From assembly GCF_051652165.1 (NCBI RefSeq), contig NZ_JBOFTR010000004.1:310001-374000 (forward strand): a stretch of 64,000 nucleotides of DNA. The letters are read 5' to 3'. A program made the position numbers and the translations under genes. Positions 16,835 through 26,600 of this stretch are shown one piece after another (positions within the stretch are counted from its first letter, which is position 1; each line of letters opens with the position of its first letter). The DNA is from Plesiomonas sp051652165 (GTDB lineage Bacteria > Pseudomonadota > Gammaproteobacteria > Enterobacterales > CAMTGL01). The notes beneath the pieces are model-generated. The model ran no database searches. It had not been told where the DNA came from and saw only the letters and a program-made list of their open reading frames with translations.

Positions 16835-18583
16835 TTACAGGCGTTGATGTAATTGATAATAGCGCCCCTGTTCGGTCATTAACTGCTGATGCGAGCCCTG
16901 TTCAATGATCTGACCCTCTTCCATTAAACAGATCTGATCATAATCGGCTAACCCGCTCAGGCGGTGGGTGACATAAATGACCGATTTCCCTTGAGTATGT
17001 TCTGCTAGCAGTGCCAGTATTCTCTGCTCAGTTTCTGCGTCTAGCCCCTCTGTGGGTTCATCAAGCAGCATGATAGGGGCATCGTGCAGTAAGGCGCGTG
17101 CTAGTCCTAGTCTGCGTTGCTCACCGCCAGAGAGCGGCCTCCCACCATCACCTAGCCACATATCAAGCCCCTCATCCTCCAGCAGTGCAGTTAAGTCAAC
17201 GGCGTTTAGCACGTTGGCAAGCTGATTATCAGAGGCGGTAGGCGCGGCCATTAACAGGTTCTGGCGCAATGTAGCACTAAAGATATGTACTCGCTGTGAG
17301 ACAACAGAGATCATGCTGCGCAGTTGGGTTTCAGTTAGTGATTGATAGGGTTGATTACCGAGCAAAATATGGCCTGCTTGTGGATCATAAGCACGCGTTA
17401 GCAATTGCAATAATGTTGATTTTCCGCACCCGGTTTTCCCTAATAACGCAATATGTTGCCCAGCGTTAAGTGTTAATGAGATCTTGTTTAATACAGGTAA
17501 TTCTGTTGGCGAGTAGGCAAAACTCACCCGCTGCAAATGCAATACGTTGTCATTTAAAGCGTAATGAGCAGGAGGTGTTGCTGTAGCTTGTGTTTCAGGG
17601 ATAAATACGACATCGGGTTGTTGTGAGATAACATTGTTTACCCGTTCAGCCGAGGCGATAACCTGACCAAGGTGTAAAAATGCGCCGGCTACGGGAGCTA
17701 ATGCCTCAAATGCAGCAAGCGTGACAAACGTAAACAGGCCTATCATTGCTCCTGCATGTTTTATTCCGCCAATATTATCGGCTGCCAGCCACAGCATCAG
17801 CACCAGTGTCAGACCTGAGGCGAGCACCATCAGACTTTGTGCCCATGCCGCAAGGCTGGCCTCTTGTTTCTGACTTTGTTGCCATTGTTGCTCGGTGTGA
17901 TCGAGTTTATCGCGGTACAGGTTAGCTGCGCCAAAAATCACCAGCTCGGCATGGGCCTGTAGCCATTCGACCAGTTGCACACGGTAGAGGCTGCGCTGAC
18001 GGTGAATATTTTGCCCGACAGGTTTTCCTGCCTGATAAAAAATAACCGGGATCACCAGCAAAAGCACCAGCATGATACCGCCAAGAGTGAGTGCTAAACG
18101 TACGTCAAGTAAAGAGAGCAGGAGAGTTGTACTAATAATAACCAGTAGGGCAGAGACCAACGGTGAGAGCAGGCGTAGGTAAATATGATCAAGGGTATCG
18201 ACATCTGACACGAGTCGGTTGAGTAACTCGGTCTGGCGGTATTTTGCTAATCCACCAGGCGAGAGTGGAATGATACGGCGAAAGCAAAATACGCGCAGAT
18301 GGGTCAATACCCGAAAAGTCGTATCATGGCTCACTACGCGCTCAAAATAGCGCGATGCTGTGCGAAAAATGGCTAACCCACGCACACCACCTGCCGGTAA
18401 CATATAGTTGAATGGAACACCCGTCAGTGTTACACCGGCAATAGCGGAGGCCGCTAAAAACCAGCCAGATAGCGATAACAGGCCAATACTGGCAGCAAGC
18501 GCCACGATAGCCAGTGCAATACCGAGCGCCATACGGATCCAATGGCGGCGGTATAACGCCAGAAAGGGTAACAAAACACGCAT
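16835..18583 (-). CDS. cydC: Cysteine/glutathione ABC exporter subunit CydC
   Basis: Half-transporter (six-helix membrane domain about 1-310, ATPase 340-582) that pairs with CydD to export cysteine and glutathione to the periplasm; in E. coli this is needed to assemble cytochrome bd and periplasmic cytochromes c. Walker A is GKTGCGKST, the signature LSGGEQRR and Walker B MLLDEPTEGLD. It is 582 residues. The start is 4 nt from the cydD stop, so the pair is one operon. Confidence 0.93.
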   Translation of the reverse strand: MRVLLPFLALYRRHWIRMALGIALAIVALAASIGLLSLSGWFLAASAIAGVTLTGVPFNYMLPAGGVRGLAIFRTASRYFERVVSHDTTFRVLTHLRVFCFRRIIPLSPGGLAKYRQTELLNRLVSDVDTLDHIYLRLLSPLVSALLVIISTTLLLSLLDVRLALTLGGIMLVLLLVIPVIFYQAGKPVGQNIHRQRSLYRVQLVEWLQAHAELVIFGAANLYRDKLDHTEQQWQQSQKQEASLAAWAQSLMVLASGLTLVLMLWLAADNIGGIKHAGAMIGLFTFVTLAAFEALAPVAGAFLHLGQVIASAERVNNVISQQPDVVFIPETQATATPPAHYALNDNVLHLQRVSFAYSPTELPVLNKISLTLNAGQHIALLGKTGCGKSTLLQLLTRAYDPQAGHILLGNQPYQSLTETQLRSMISVVSQRVHIFSATLRQNLLMAAPTASDNQLANVLNAVDLTALLEDEGLDMWLGDGGRPLSGGEQRRLGLARALLHDAPIMLLDEPTEGLDAETEQRILALLAEHTQGKSVIYVTHRLSGLADYDQICLMEEGQIIEQGSHQQLMTEQGRYYQLHQRL

Positions 18584-18586
18584 GGG

Positions 18587-20446
18587 TTAAATCTCCAGAT
18601 GCCGATTAGCCAGCAGAGTCGCAAATGGGCCATCAGCTTGGCTTAGAGTGGCAAAATCACCTTGTTGTACCAGCATTCCGTTATCCATCAGCCAGATTTG
18701 CTCGCAGTGTTTAATATCCTCAATACGGTGCGTGATCATAAAGGTGGTCTGTTTTTCTGCGGCCAGCATTAGAGCTGACATAACTAGTTGTTCGCTACGG
18801 GAATCTAAACTGGCCGTCGGTTCATCGAGCAATAAAAAGTGGGAATCACGCAGTAGTGCACGAGCAACGGCAAGGCGTTGCGCTTGTCCGACTGACAGAC
18901 CGACACCATGATCTCCCAGTAGCGTATCAATGCCTTGCGGCAGTTTATCGATAAACTCACTGGCATAGGCAGCATTCAGTGCCTGTTCGATGCTGTGCTG
19001 ATCAACAGTATCTAACCCCAGTGTGAGGTTATCGCGCAGAGATCCTTGTAGCAGCAGCGGGTTCTGCCCGACCCAAGCCAAATGTTGCCGCCATGAGGCT
19101 TTATCCAGCCGATTAAGTTCTTGCCCTGCAATAAGCAGTGAGCCGCGATACGGTAAGAACCCAAGTAACGCGTTCATTAATGAGGTCTTACCTGCACCAC
19201 TTTTTCCAACAAGTGCAATACGCTGGCTAGCATCAATCGTAAAGTTCAGAGGCCCGGCCAACACTTTTCCTTGTGGCGAGAGGATCTCAAGATCAGTAGC
19301 AACAAGAGAAAACGGCTGTAGTGGTTGAAGAGAAAACAACTCAGCAGAAGGGCGAGACACGTGCTCGGTGGAGTGTGCGTAATGGGTTTTATCAGCTGCG
19401 TCAGTGGTTGCTGTTTCATGGGTATTGTTAGCTTCTTTTTCTATCGCAGGCTTTTCTACCGCAAGAAATTCAACCAGTGTTTCTGCCGCACCAATGGCTT
19501 GGGCTTTGGCATGATAAAACGTACCTAAATCACGTAAAGGCTGATAAAACTCAGGTGCAAGAATTAAGACTAAAAAACCGGCAAAGAGGGTAACACCCTG
19601 ATCATAATGCCCAAAATTCAGCTCACCAAGGAAAGAGAAGCCAAAATAGACGGCAACCACGGCAATAGAGAGCGAGGTAAAGAACTCCAGTACTGCCGAA
19701 GAGAGGAATGCCATATACAGCACTTCCATCGTGCGGTGGCGGAAATCTTCTGCATCAGCATGAATATGGTCAACTTCAGCTTGAGCGCGATTGAAAATAC
19801 GCAGTGTTTCCAGCCCCCGCAAACGGTCTAAAAATGAGCCGCTCAAACGGGCTAAGGCTTTAAAGTTACGGCGGTTAGCATCTGCCGCACCCATGCCGAC
19901 CAGTGCCATAAAAAAGGGGATCAATGGGGCAGTGGCCAGAAGGATCAAGCCAGCGGCCCAATTTATTGGGAACACGACACAGAGCACAATCAATGGTACG
20001 AATACAGCCAGATACATTTGCGGCAAATAACGTGCAAAGAAATCTTGCATATCTTCAATTTGTTCAAGCACCATGGTAGCCCATGCACCGGCTGGTTTAC
20101 CTTTAATCCACGCTGTGCCAAGTGAATCTAGGTGATTGAGCACCAGTGAGCGAATTTTGGTGCGTACTTCAACGCCACATTGAAATGCGCAGCGTTCGCG
20201 CAGCCGAGTGACCAGCGCACGAACAAAAACAGTGCCTATTAAGGCTATAAAGTAGCTGTGTAATGATTCACGCGGTTGATTAAGAATAATCAGATCATTG
20301 AGTAGAGTAGCCAGTAGCCACGCTTGCAGTGCGATGAGAAGCCCTGAACATAACCCTAGCAGCATCGTCAGCGTTAACCAGCGGCGCGCCAGTTTGCTTT
20401 GTTGTTTTAGCCAGCGGGTCAGTTCGCGTTGTTTGAGTTTATCCAT
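18587..20446 (-). CDS. cydD: Cysteine/glutathione ABC exporter subunit CydD
   Basis: Partner of CydC. Membrane domain about 1-335, ATPase about 390-619 with Walker A GKSGAGKTS and the signature LSVGQAQR, which is the slightly altered form seen in CydD. It is 619 residues against 588 in E. coli; the extra length is a low-complexity Glu/Thr/Ala/His-rich insert (about 340-375) between the two domains. trxB lies upstream on the same strand as in E. coli, linking thiol export to thioredoxin reduction. Confidence 0.92.
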   Translation of the reverse strand: MDKLKQRELTRWLKQQSKLARRWLTLTMLLGLCSGLLIALQAWLLATLLNDLIILNQPRESLHSYFIALIGTVFVRALVTRLRERCAFQCGVEVRTKIRSLVLNHLDSLGTAWIKGKPAGAWATMVLEQIEDMQDFFARYLPQMYLAVFVPLIVLCVVFPINWAAGLILLATAPLIPFFMALVGMGAADANRRNFKALARLSGSFLDRLRGLETLRIFNRAQAEVDHIHADAEDFRHRTMEVLYMAFLSSAVLEFFTSLSIAVVAVYFGFSFLGELNFGHYDQGVTLFAGFLVLILAPEFYQPLRDLGTFYHAKAQAIGAAETLVEFLAVEKPAIEKEANNTHETATTDAADKTHYAHSTEHVSRPSAELFSLQPLQPFSLVATDLEILSPQGKVLAGPLNFTIDASQRIALVGKSGAGKTSLMNALLGFLPYRGSLLIAGQELNRLDKASWRQHLAWVGQNPLLLQGSLRDNLTLGLDTVDQHSIEQALNAAYASEFIDKLPQGIDTLLGDHGVGLSVGQAQRLAVARALLRDSHFLLLDEPTASLDSRSEQLVMSALMLAAEKQTTFMITHRIEDIKHCEQIWLMDNGMLVQQGDFATLSQADGPFATLLANRHLEI

Positions 20447-20539
20447 GAGTGCAGTGTCTTAACAGCCCTAGAAATACGGCTTTGTGGCCGTTACTAACGA
20501 ATGAGTCAACGGGAGCATTTACTCCCGTTGTCATGGTGC

Positions 20540-21496
20540 TTATTTTCCGAGGGCATCAAGGTAGCGTTCAGCATCCAGTGCCGCCATACAACCGGTTCCA
20601 GCAGAGGTAATGGCTTGGCGGTAAATGTGATCCATGACATCACCGGCAGCAAATACCCCTGGTATGCTTGTTTGTGTTGCATTACCTGCAGTGCCTGACT
20701 GTACTTTAATATAGCCACCGTTCAGCTCAAGCTGACCTTGGAAAATCTCAGTGTTCGGGCTATGCCCGATGGCCACGAACAAGCCGTTTACCGTCAACTC
20801 GTTGGTTGTATCACTTTCGATACCGCGCAGACGCAAGCCTGTTACACCCATATCATCACCCAAAACTTCATCGAGTGTATGGTTGGTGTGCAATACAATG
20901 TTGCCGTTAGCCACTTTATCCATCAAGCGAGAAATCAGGATTTTTTCAGCGCGGAAAGTGTCGCGGCGGTGAATCAAGTGTACTTCAGATGCGATATTCG
21001 AGAGATACAATGCCTCTTCAACAGCACTGTTACCACCGCCAATCACAGCAACAGCCTGATTACGATAAAAGAAACCATCACAGGTTGCGCAGGCTGAAAC
21101 GCCACGGCCCTTAAATGCCTCTTCAGACGGCATGCCCAAATAACGGGCAGAAGCCCCAGTCGCGATAATCAGCGCATCGCAAGTATATTCCGTGCTGTCG
21201 CCAAATAAACGTAGTGGGCGAGATTGCAGATCAACGCTATTAATGTGATCAAAAATAATCTCAGTATTAAATTTTTCTGCATGTGCTTTCATGCGATCCA
21301 TCAACAGCGGGCCGGTAAGCTCATCGGCATCGCCGGGCCAGTTTTCTACTTCCGTCGTGGTGGTCAGTTGTCCGCCTTGCTGCATACCGGTAACAAGAAC
21401 CGGATTAAGGTTTGCACGGGCTGCATAAACTGCAGCGGTATATCCAGCAGGGCCTGAGCCCAAAATCAATAATTTGCAATGTTTTGTCGATGTCAT
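20540..21496 (-). CDS. trxB: Thioredoxin reductase
   Basis: FAD/NADPH enzyme that reduces thioredoxin. 318 residues: FAD motif GSGPAGYTAAVYAARA near the N-terminus, redox-active CATC in VSACATCDGFFYR (about 132-145), NADPH motif GGGNSAVEEALYLSN and the C-terminal GVFAAGDVMDHIYRQAITSAGTG. The frame is open to 21553, but the ATG at 21496 gives the family start (MTSTKHCKLLILGSG). 93 nt separate it from cydD. Confidence 0.97.
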   Translation of the reverse strand: MTSTKHCKLLILGSGPAGYTAAVYAARANLNPVLVTGMQQGGQLTTTTEVENWPGDADELTGPLLMDRMKAHAEKFNTEIIFDHINSVDLQSRPLRLFGDSTEYTCDALIIATGASARYLGMPSEEAFKGRGVSACATCDGFFYRNQAVAVIGGGNSAVEEALYLSNIASEVHLIHRRDTFRAEKILISRLMDKVANGNIVLHTNHTLDEVLGDDMGVTGLRLRGIESDTTNELTVNGLFVAIGHSPNTEIFQGQLELNGGYIKVQSGTAGNATQTSIPGVFAAGDVMDHIYRQAITSAGTGCMAALDAERYLDALGK

Positions 21497-21657
21497 TGTT
21501 ATTCTCCACGTACGACAGGTGTGCTGCCGATTGTAGGTAAATTGTGTCAGCAAAAACAGTAAAAAAAGGCACTTTGTACTGACAATACCTAATCTCAGAC
21601 TCGTGTATTATTAGCAAAGTGCCATTTAGTGCAGAAAAAATGTGATTTTATAGGAAT

Positions 21658-21682
21658 ATAGATGAAGATTTTCTTCATCTAT
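21658..21682 (-). terminator. Probable terminator of ald
   Basis: Perfect 11-bp stem (ATAGATGAAGA/TCTTCATCTAT, loop TTT) 31 nt past the ald stop. The minus-strand sequence after it is AT-rich (ATTCCTATAAAATC) but lacks a clean T run. Confidence 0.5.
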
Positions 21683-21712
21683 CCACTAAAACAGCTCGAA
21701 TAATGGTGAGGA

Positions 21713-22834
21713 TTATTTACCGTATAAAACACGATCTAATGGTGAGAAGGGTAAACCTAAGCTATCAGCCACCGAACGGGAAGTCAGCTTTCCGTGATAG
21801 ATGTTCAGCCCATTTGCCAAATGAGGGTTGTTTTGCATTGCCACTAAGCAGCCCTGATCTGCAAGTTGTATGATATAAGGTAACGTCGCGTTACACAGGG
21901 CTAACGTTGCAGTTTTAGCAACAGCACCGGGCATATTTGCTACACAATAATGCACAATATTATCAATGATATACGTTGGGTTATCGTGTGTGGTGGGGTG
22001 CGAAGTTGCGAAGCATCCCCCCTGATCAATAGCAACATCAATCAGTACCGTTCCTGCTTTCATGATTTTAAGATCATCACGACTGAGTAATTTAGGTGTG
22101 CTCGCACCTGGAATAAGCACAGCACCAATAATTAAATCTGCGTGGGTTATCGCAGACTGAATCGCGGCATGGGTTGGGCTGAGCAGTTGAACACGGCCTG
22201 CGAACTCAGTGTCTAGGCGGCGTAATGTCTCTATATTGTTATCAAATACAGTAACATTCGCTCGCATCCCAACGGCAATTCGTGCAGCATTGGCACCAAC
22301 CATACCGCCACCAAAAATGATAACATTTGCCGCAGGAACACCTGGAACACCACCAAGTAAAATACCCGATCCACCTTGTGATTTTTCCAGTGCATGTGCA
22401 CCTGCTTGTACCGCCATACGTCCAGCAATTTCTGACATAGGGGCTAAAAGTGGTAGTCCACCGAGAGCATGAGTCACTGTCTCATAAGCAATACAAATTG
22501 CACCACTTTGCAGTAAAGCGTGAGTTTGTTCCACATCAGCAGCCAGATGGAGATAGGTAAAAAGCACCTGAGAAGAGAGAAGTTTGGAACGTTCTACTGT
22601 TTGTAGCTCTTTTACTTTGACAATCATCTCTGCATTTGCGAAAACATCATCTGAAGAAGAAACGATACGTGCTCCTGCGGCAATATAGTCAGCATCAGTA
22701 AAACCGATCTGGCTACCTGCATGAGTTTCGACAAGCAGTTGATGGCCATGAACAGAGAGTTCTTTCACGCCTGCAGGAGTCATCCCAACGCGATATTCAT
22801 GGTTTTTGATCTCTTTAGGAATACCAATAATCAT
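21713..22834 (-). CDS. ald: Alanine dehydrogenase
   Basis: NAD-dependent enzyme interconverting L-alanine and pyruvate plus ammonia. It is 373 residues, the normal length. Seen are MIIGIPKEIKNHEYRVGMTPAGV at the N-terminus, the substrate-site region LFTYLHLA (His near 96), and the Rossmann motif GGGMVGANAARIA near 175. It is divergent from lrp. In many gammaproteobacteria Lrp-type regulators control the adjacent ald, so control by this Lrp is likely but not visible directly. Confidence 0.95.
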   Translation of the reverse strand: MIIGIPKEIKNHEYRVGMTPAGVKELSVHGHQLLVETHAGSQIGFTDADYIAAGARIVSSSDDVFANAEMIVKVKELQTVERSKLLSSQVLFTYLHLAADVEQTHALLQSGAICIAYETVTHALGGLPLLAPMSEIAGRMAVQAGAHALEKSQGGSGILLGGVPGVPAANVIIFGGGMVGANAARIAVGMRANVTVFDNNIETLRRLDTEFAGRVQLLSPTHAAIQSAITHADLIIGAVLIPGASTPKLLSRDDLKIMKAGTVLIDVAIDQGGCFATSHPTTHDNPTYIIDNIVHYCVANMPGAVAKTATLALCNATLPYIIQLADQGCLVAMQNNPHLANGLNIYHGKLTSRSVADSLGLPFSPLDRVLYGK

Positions 22835-22987
22835 CTGAGTACCTCGCAGTAAATGGTGTATAACACTGAAGGTTTGTGAATCATCTGTATATGTTGCTAG
22901 TATATAACGACTAGGTTGGTGTAGTGTTTCTTTTTTGAGTTAGGATGCAGCATTAATTCACGCAAGGACGTAAACGGGTGGAATAAA

Positions 22988-23482
22988 ATGACAGAAAATA
23001 AAAAGCGGCCAAGTAAAGATCTCGACAGAATAGATCGTAATATTCTGAATGAGCTACAAAAGGATGGGCGTATATCCAACGTTGAATTATCAAAGCGCGT
23101 CGGTTTATCACCAACTCCCTGTTTAGAGCGAGTACGGCGATTAGAGCGTCAGGGGTTTATTAATGGCTATACAGCATTATTAAATCCACATTATTTAGAT
23201 GCTTCTTTATTGGTGTTTGTTGAAATTACGTTAAACCGTGGTGCACCTGATGTATTTGAGCAATTTAATGCCGCTGTGCAAAAGCTTGAAGAGATCCAAG
23301 AGTGTCATCTGGTTTCCGGTGATTTTGATTACCTGCTAAAAACACGTGTACCTGATATGTCAGCGTATCGTAAGTTATTAGGTGAAACCTTACTGCGTTT
23401 GCCGGGTGTTAATGACACACGAACTTACGTTGTAATGGAAGAGGTAAAACAGACCAATCGTTTGGTAATAAAAACACGTTAA
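22988..23482 (+). CDS. lrp: Leucine-responsive regulatory protein Lrp
   Basis: Global regulator of amino-acid metabolism and surface structures, 164 residues and almost identical to E. coli Lrp. The helix-turn-helix spans about 15-58 (LDRIDRNILNELQKDGRISNVELSKRVGLSPTPCLERVRRLE) and the RAM effector domain occupies the rest. It stands upstream of ftsK as in E. coli, and divergently from ald. Confidence 0.96.
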   Translation: MTENKKRPSKDLDRIDRNILNELQKDGRISNVELSKRVGLSPTPCLERVRRLERQGFINGYTALLNPHYLDASLLVFVEITLNRGAPDVFEQFNAAVQKLEEIQECHLVSGDFDYLLKTRVPDMSAYRKLLGETLLRLPGVNDTRTYVVMEEVKQTNRLVIKTR

Positions 23483-23533
23483 GCAAGAAGATGAGCATGA
23501 AGGGTGCAAAACTCGTTCAGCTTAGTTAAAATA

Positions 23534-23549
23534 CTGGCCATTCATCCAG
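23534..23549. promoter_or_regulatory. Candidate LexA box upstream of ftsK
   Basis: CTGGCCATTCATCCAG has the CTG-N10-CAG frame of an SOS box, with a right half (ATCCAG) like that of E. coli uvrB, but a GC-containing left half. It lies 76 nt before the ftsK start. In E. coli the corresponding ftsK promoter is LexA-controlled (dinH), which supports the call. Confidence 0.45.
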
Positions 23550-23555
23550 ATCAAA

Positions 23556-23592
23556 ACGCTCGAGTGGTATAAAACTGCTCGAGCGTATTTTT
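23556..23592 (+). terminator. Terminator between lrp and ftsK
   Basis: 9-bp perfect stem ACGCTCGAG/CTCGAGCGT (13-nt loop) followed by A and T5. It would end lrp transcription, yet its end lies only 33 nt before the ftsK start codon, so ftsK depends on read-through or on a promoter overlapping this hairpin. Confidence 0.7.
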
Positions 23593-23624
23593 GGTCGTTA
23601 ATATTGACTCCTGGAGAGACATTT

Positions 23625-26600
23625 TTGAGCCAGGTACTCGCAGAAAAAAAAGCTAGAACCAATAAAAGATTAAGTGGATTACACCGTTTGATGGAGGCAC
23701 TCCTGATTGTAGGTGTTATTTTTGCTGTCTATATGATGCTTGCATTACTGAGCTTTGATCCCTCAGATTCAAGTTGGTCACAGGCTTCGTGGCATGAAGC
23801 AATCCAAAATATTACGGGTGCGGTAGGGGCATGGGTTGCAGATACACTGTTCTTATCTATCGGGATACTGGCTTATGCTGTGCCACCTATTATGGTGATT
23901 GCGGCATGGGTGATATTCCGTCGCCGCAGTGATGATGAGCCATTTGACTTTTTAAATTTGTCGTTACGCCTGATTGGTGTGGTGTTGTTAATCGGCGCAT
24001 CGTGTGGATTAGCCGCTATTAGTATTGATGATTTCTACTATTTCCCTTCTGGTGGGGTTATTGGTGCAGCAATCAGCAATTATAGTGTGCCTTGGTTCTC
24101 TCGAATCGGTGCAACGTTAATCTTGCTGTGCATCTGGGCATCAGCAGTGACGTTATTTACAGGCTTGTCATGGCTAACATTGGCTGAAAATATTGGTGCT
24201 GCAATTTTAAGCCCTGTAGCCTTTTTTTCTGGTGGTGGTACTCGTCGCCGTGAAATGCTGGCTAAAAAAGCAGCAGAAAAGGCAGCGCGTTATGCTGATG
24301 ATACCGATTATGTTGATCAACAAGGCTATGATCATGATGAAGATGATGATGGAGATATTAATGATGAAGATCATGATGAAAAATCTCAAGAGCAAGATGA
24401 TCGCACTACATCAAAAGTAAAAAACAGTAAAAAACAGCCACAGAAAAATAAAAAATCGCGACGTGATCTTGAAATGCATGATCCATTATTAGAAGAAAAT
24501 GCAGATGAAGAAGATGAGATAGACAGTGATGATGTACTGCTACAATCACCACGTCGAGTAAAAAAAAATGAGCTAACAGAAACACCTGTTGATAGTGAAT
24601 CCGTTACAAAAAAGTCTGATGAGGGTGACAAGGATACTGTCATGCCATCTTTGCATGCCCATCGCATGGATGATGACATTACTATCAGTGCAGACTCGCA
24701 CGCTAATTCAGTGATTGACGCGGTAAAACAACGGTTATCTGAGCAAGAGTTAGCGATCAACCCAGCTGAGACAGCAGTTTTTGTTGCTGGGGCTGCGGCA
24801 ATAGCATCAGATACTGTAACAGCATCGACAAAAGCAGCAGATATAGATAACGAATTTGAGCCTCAGATCAATCTCGATGGGCTAGATGCGCTCATGGCGA
24901 TGGATCCTTCACCAAATCAAGCTGACATGCACACAGTTAACAAGAGTGAAGCATTTAATCAGCAATATATAAATCCAGGCTTAGATGATGGTATTACACC
25001 ATTTGGTTCAGCATTTTCTGATGATTCGCCTGTAATTAGCAACCTTGTCACAGGGGGCGCGATTGCTAGTGCAATGTCAAATGCCTCTATACCTGCGGTA
25101 GTGACAGCAACAACAACGGCATCTATAGCGGCTGATTTGGTAAGTAGCTCACCACTTAGTTTTTCTGCGCATACCGAAGAGGGGAATATAAAAACAGCAA
25201 CAGAGAGTAACCATCTTCATGATATATCTACTCACAGCTTTAGTGCGCAGCGTAATGATGATAGCGATACAGCATACACACCAAAACCACAAGTTAAGCC
25301 TAACGTGCCTGAAATGCCGCGTCCAAATCCGGTCAAAATTCCAACGCGTCGTACATTAGCATCGCTAGGTATTAAATTGCCCTCTGAGCGTATAGCTGAA
25401 CAACGTCAACGTGAAATTGAGCAACAAAAGCAAGAGCGTGAACAGCATAAACAGATTGAGGACTCGCTCAAACGTGAAAATCCACTGATACCGGGTGTAG
25501 ATGTTCCAACCTTTTTTACTCAGCCACAAGAGAGTGATCCTGCACATGGGTACTCTTTTACAGCACGTGATGAGGCGGGTGCTCAACATACAGATCAAGC
25601 ACCAAGCATTGTTGTGTCTACTGACGAAAAAACAACAGAAAATAAGGCTGATAATCTAGATCGCCAATTCACATCACCATCAACCTTACAAAGACCGGTT
25701 GCACGTACTTCTGAGCGTTTACACAATGATACCCGTGCATCAGTAAGACACACTCAAACGGCTGACCGTGTTGATGATGTTGATGATGAAGCGACACTCA
25801 ATGTACGTTTGCAGGCCGAATTTGAAGCACATGAAAATGCTCGCTTACAGCGTGCGGTTGATGCTGTACGTAAGCCATTGCAGGTATCGACATCGGTGTC
25901 ATCTGCATCGCTTGGCAGAACAGAACCGACATTTACGTTTGAGCCTGTTGCTGATAAAGAGCCTGAGCCTCTGTTTACATTTGAACCTGTGCCAGAGTTA
26001 GTCACAAAGTTAGAGCTACAACAGGCACAGCATTCAGCAGGATCAGAGCGCAGTGAGCCGACAATGAGCACATCATGGGCATCTGAGCATCGTATAACTC
26101 AAGAAAGTCAAGAGAAAGCGTTGCAGGCGTTGGCAACGCTAAATCTTGATCAAGCGATTGAACAAAAAATAGACGTTCAAGATCAACAAAACCAGCAAGA
26201 TGAAGAGGAAGCATTGCACTATCAAGCGCAAGCTGCAGAGATAGCTCGCATGCGCAAACGTGCAGAACAAGAGAACTTAGCTTTTTTGCACCCTTTTTTA
26301 ATGCAGCAAGAAGAGGCGATGCCAAAGCCAACTACACCGCTGCCCACACTCGAATTACTGGCAAAACCAACCAATACCGAACAACCAGTCAGTGATCAAG
26401 AGCTTGAAGCCACAGCGCGTTTGGTTGAAGAGCGTTTGAATGACTACCGTATTAAAGCAGATGTTGCAGAAATTTCACCGGGGCCGGTAATTACCCGTTT
26501 TGAACTTGACCTTGCTCCGGGAGTTAAAGCAGCGCGTATTTCCAACTTATCGCGTGATTTAGCCCGTGCATTGTCTACCTCTGCTGTACGTGTCGTTGAA

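Noticed and set aside
24207..24420. Met/Ile-rich frames overlapping the ftsK linker on both strands
   Set aside because: Produced by the GAT/GAA-rich acidic linker codons of ftsK; no independent start signals.
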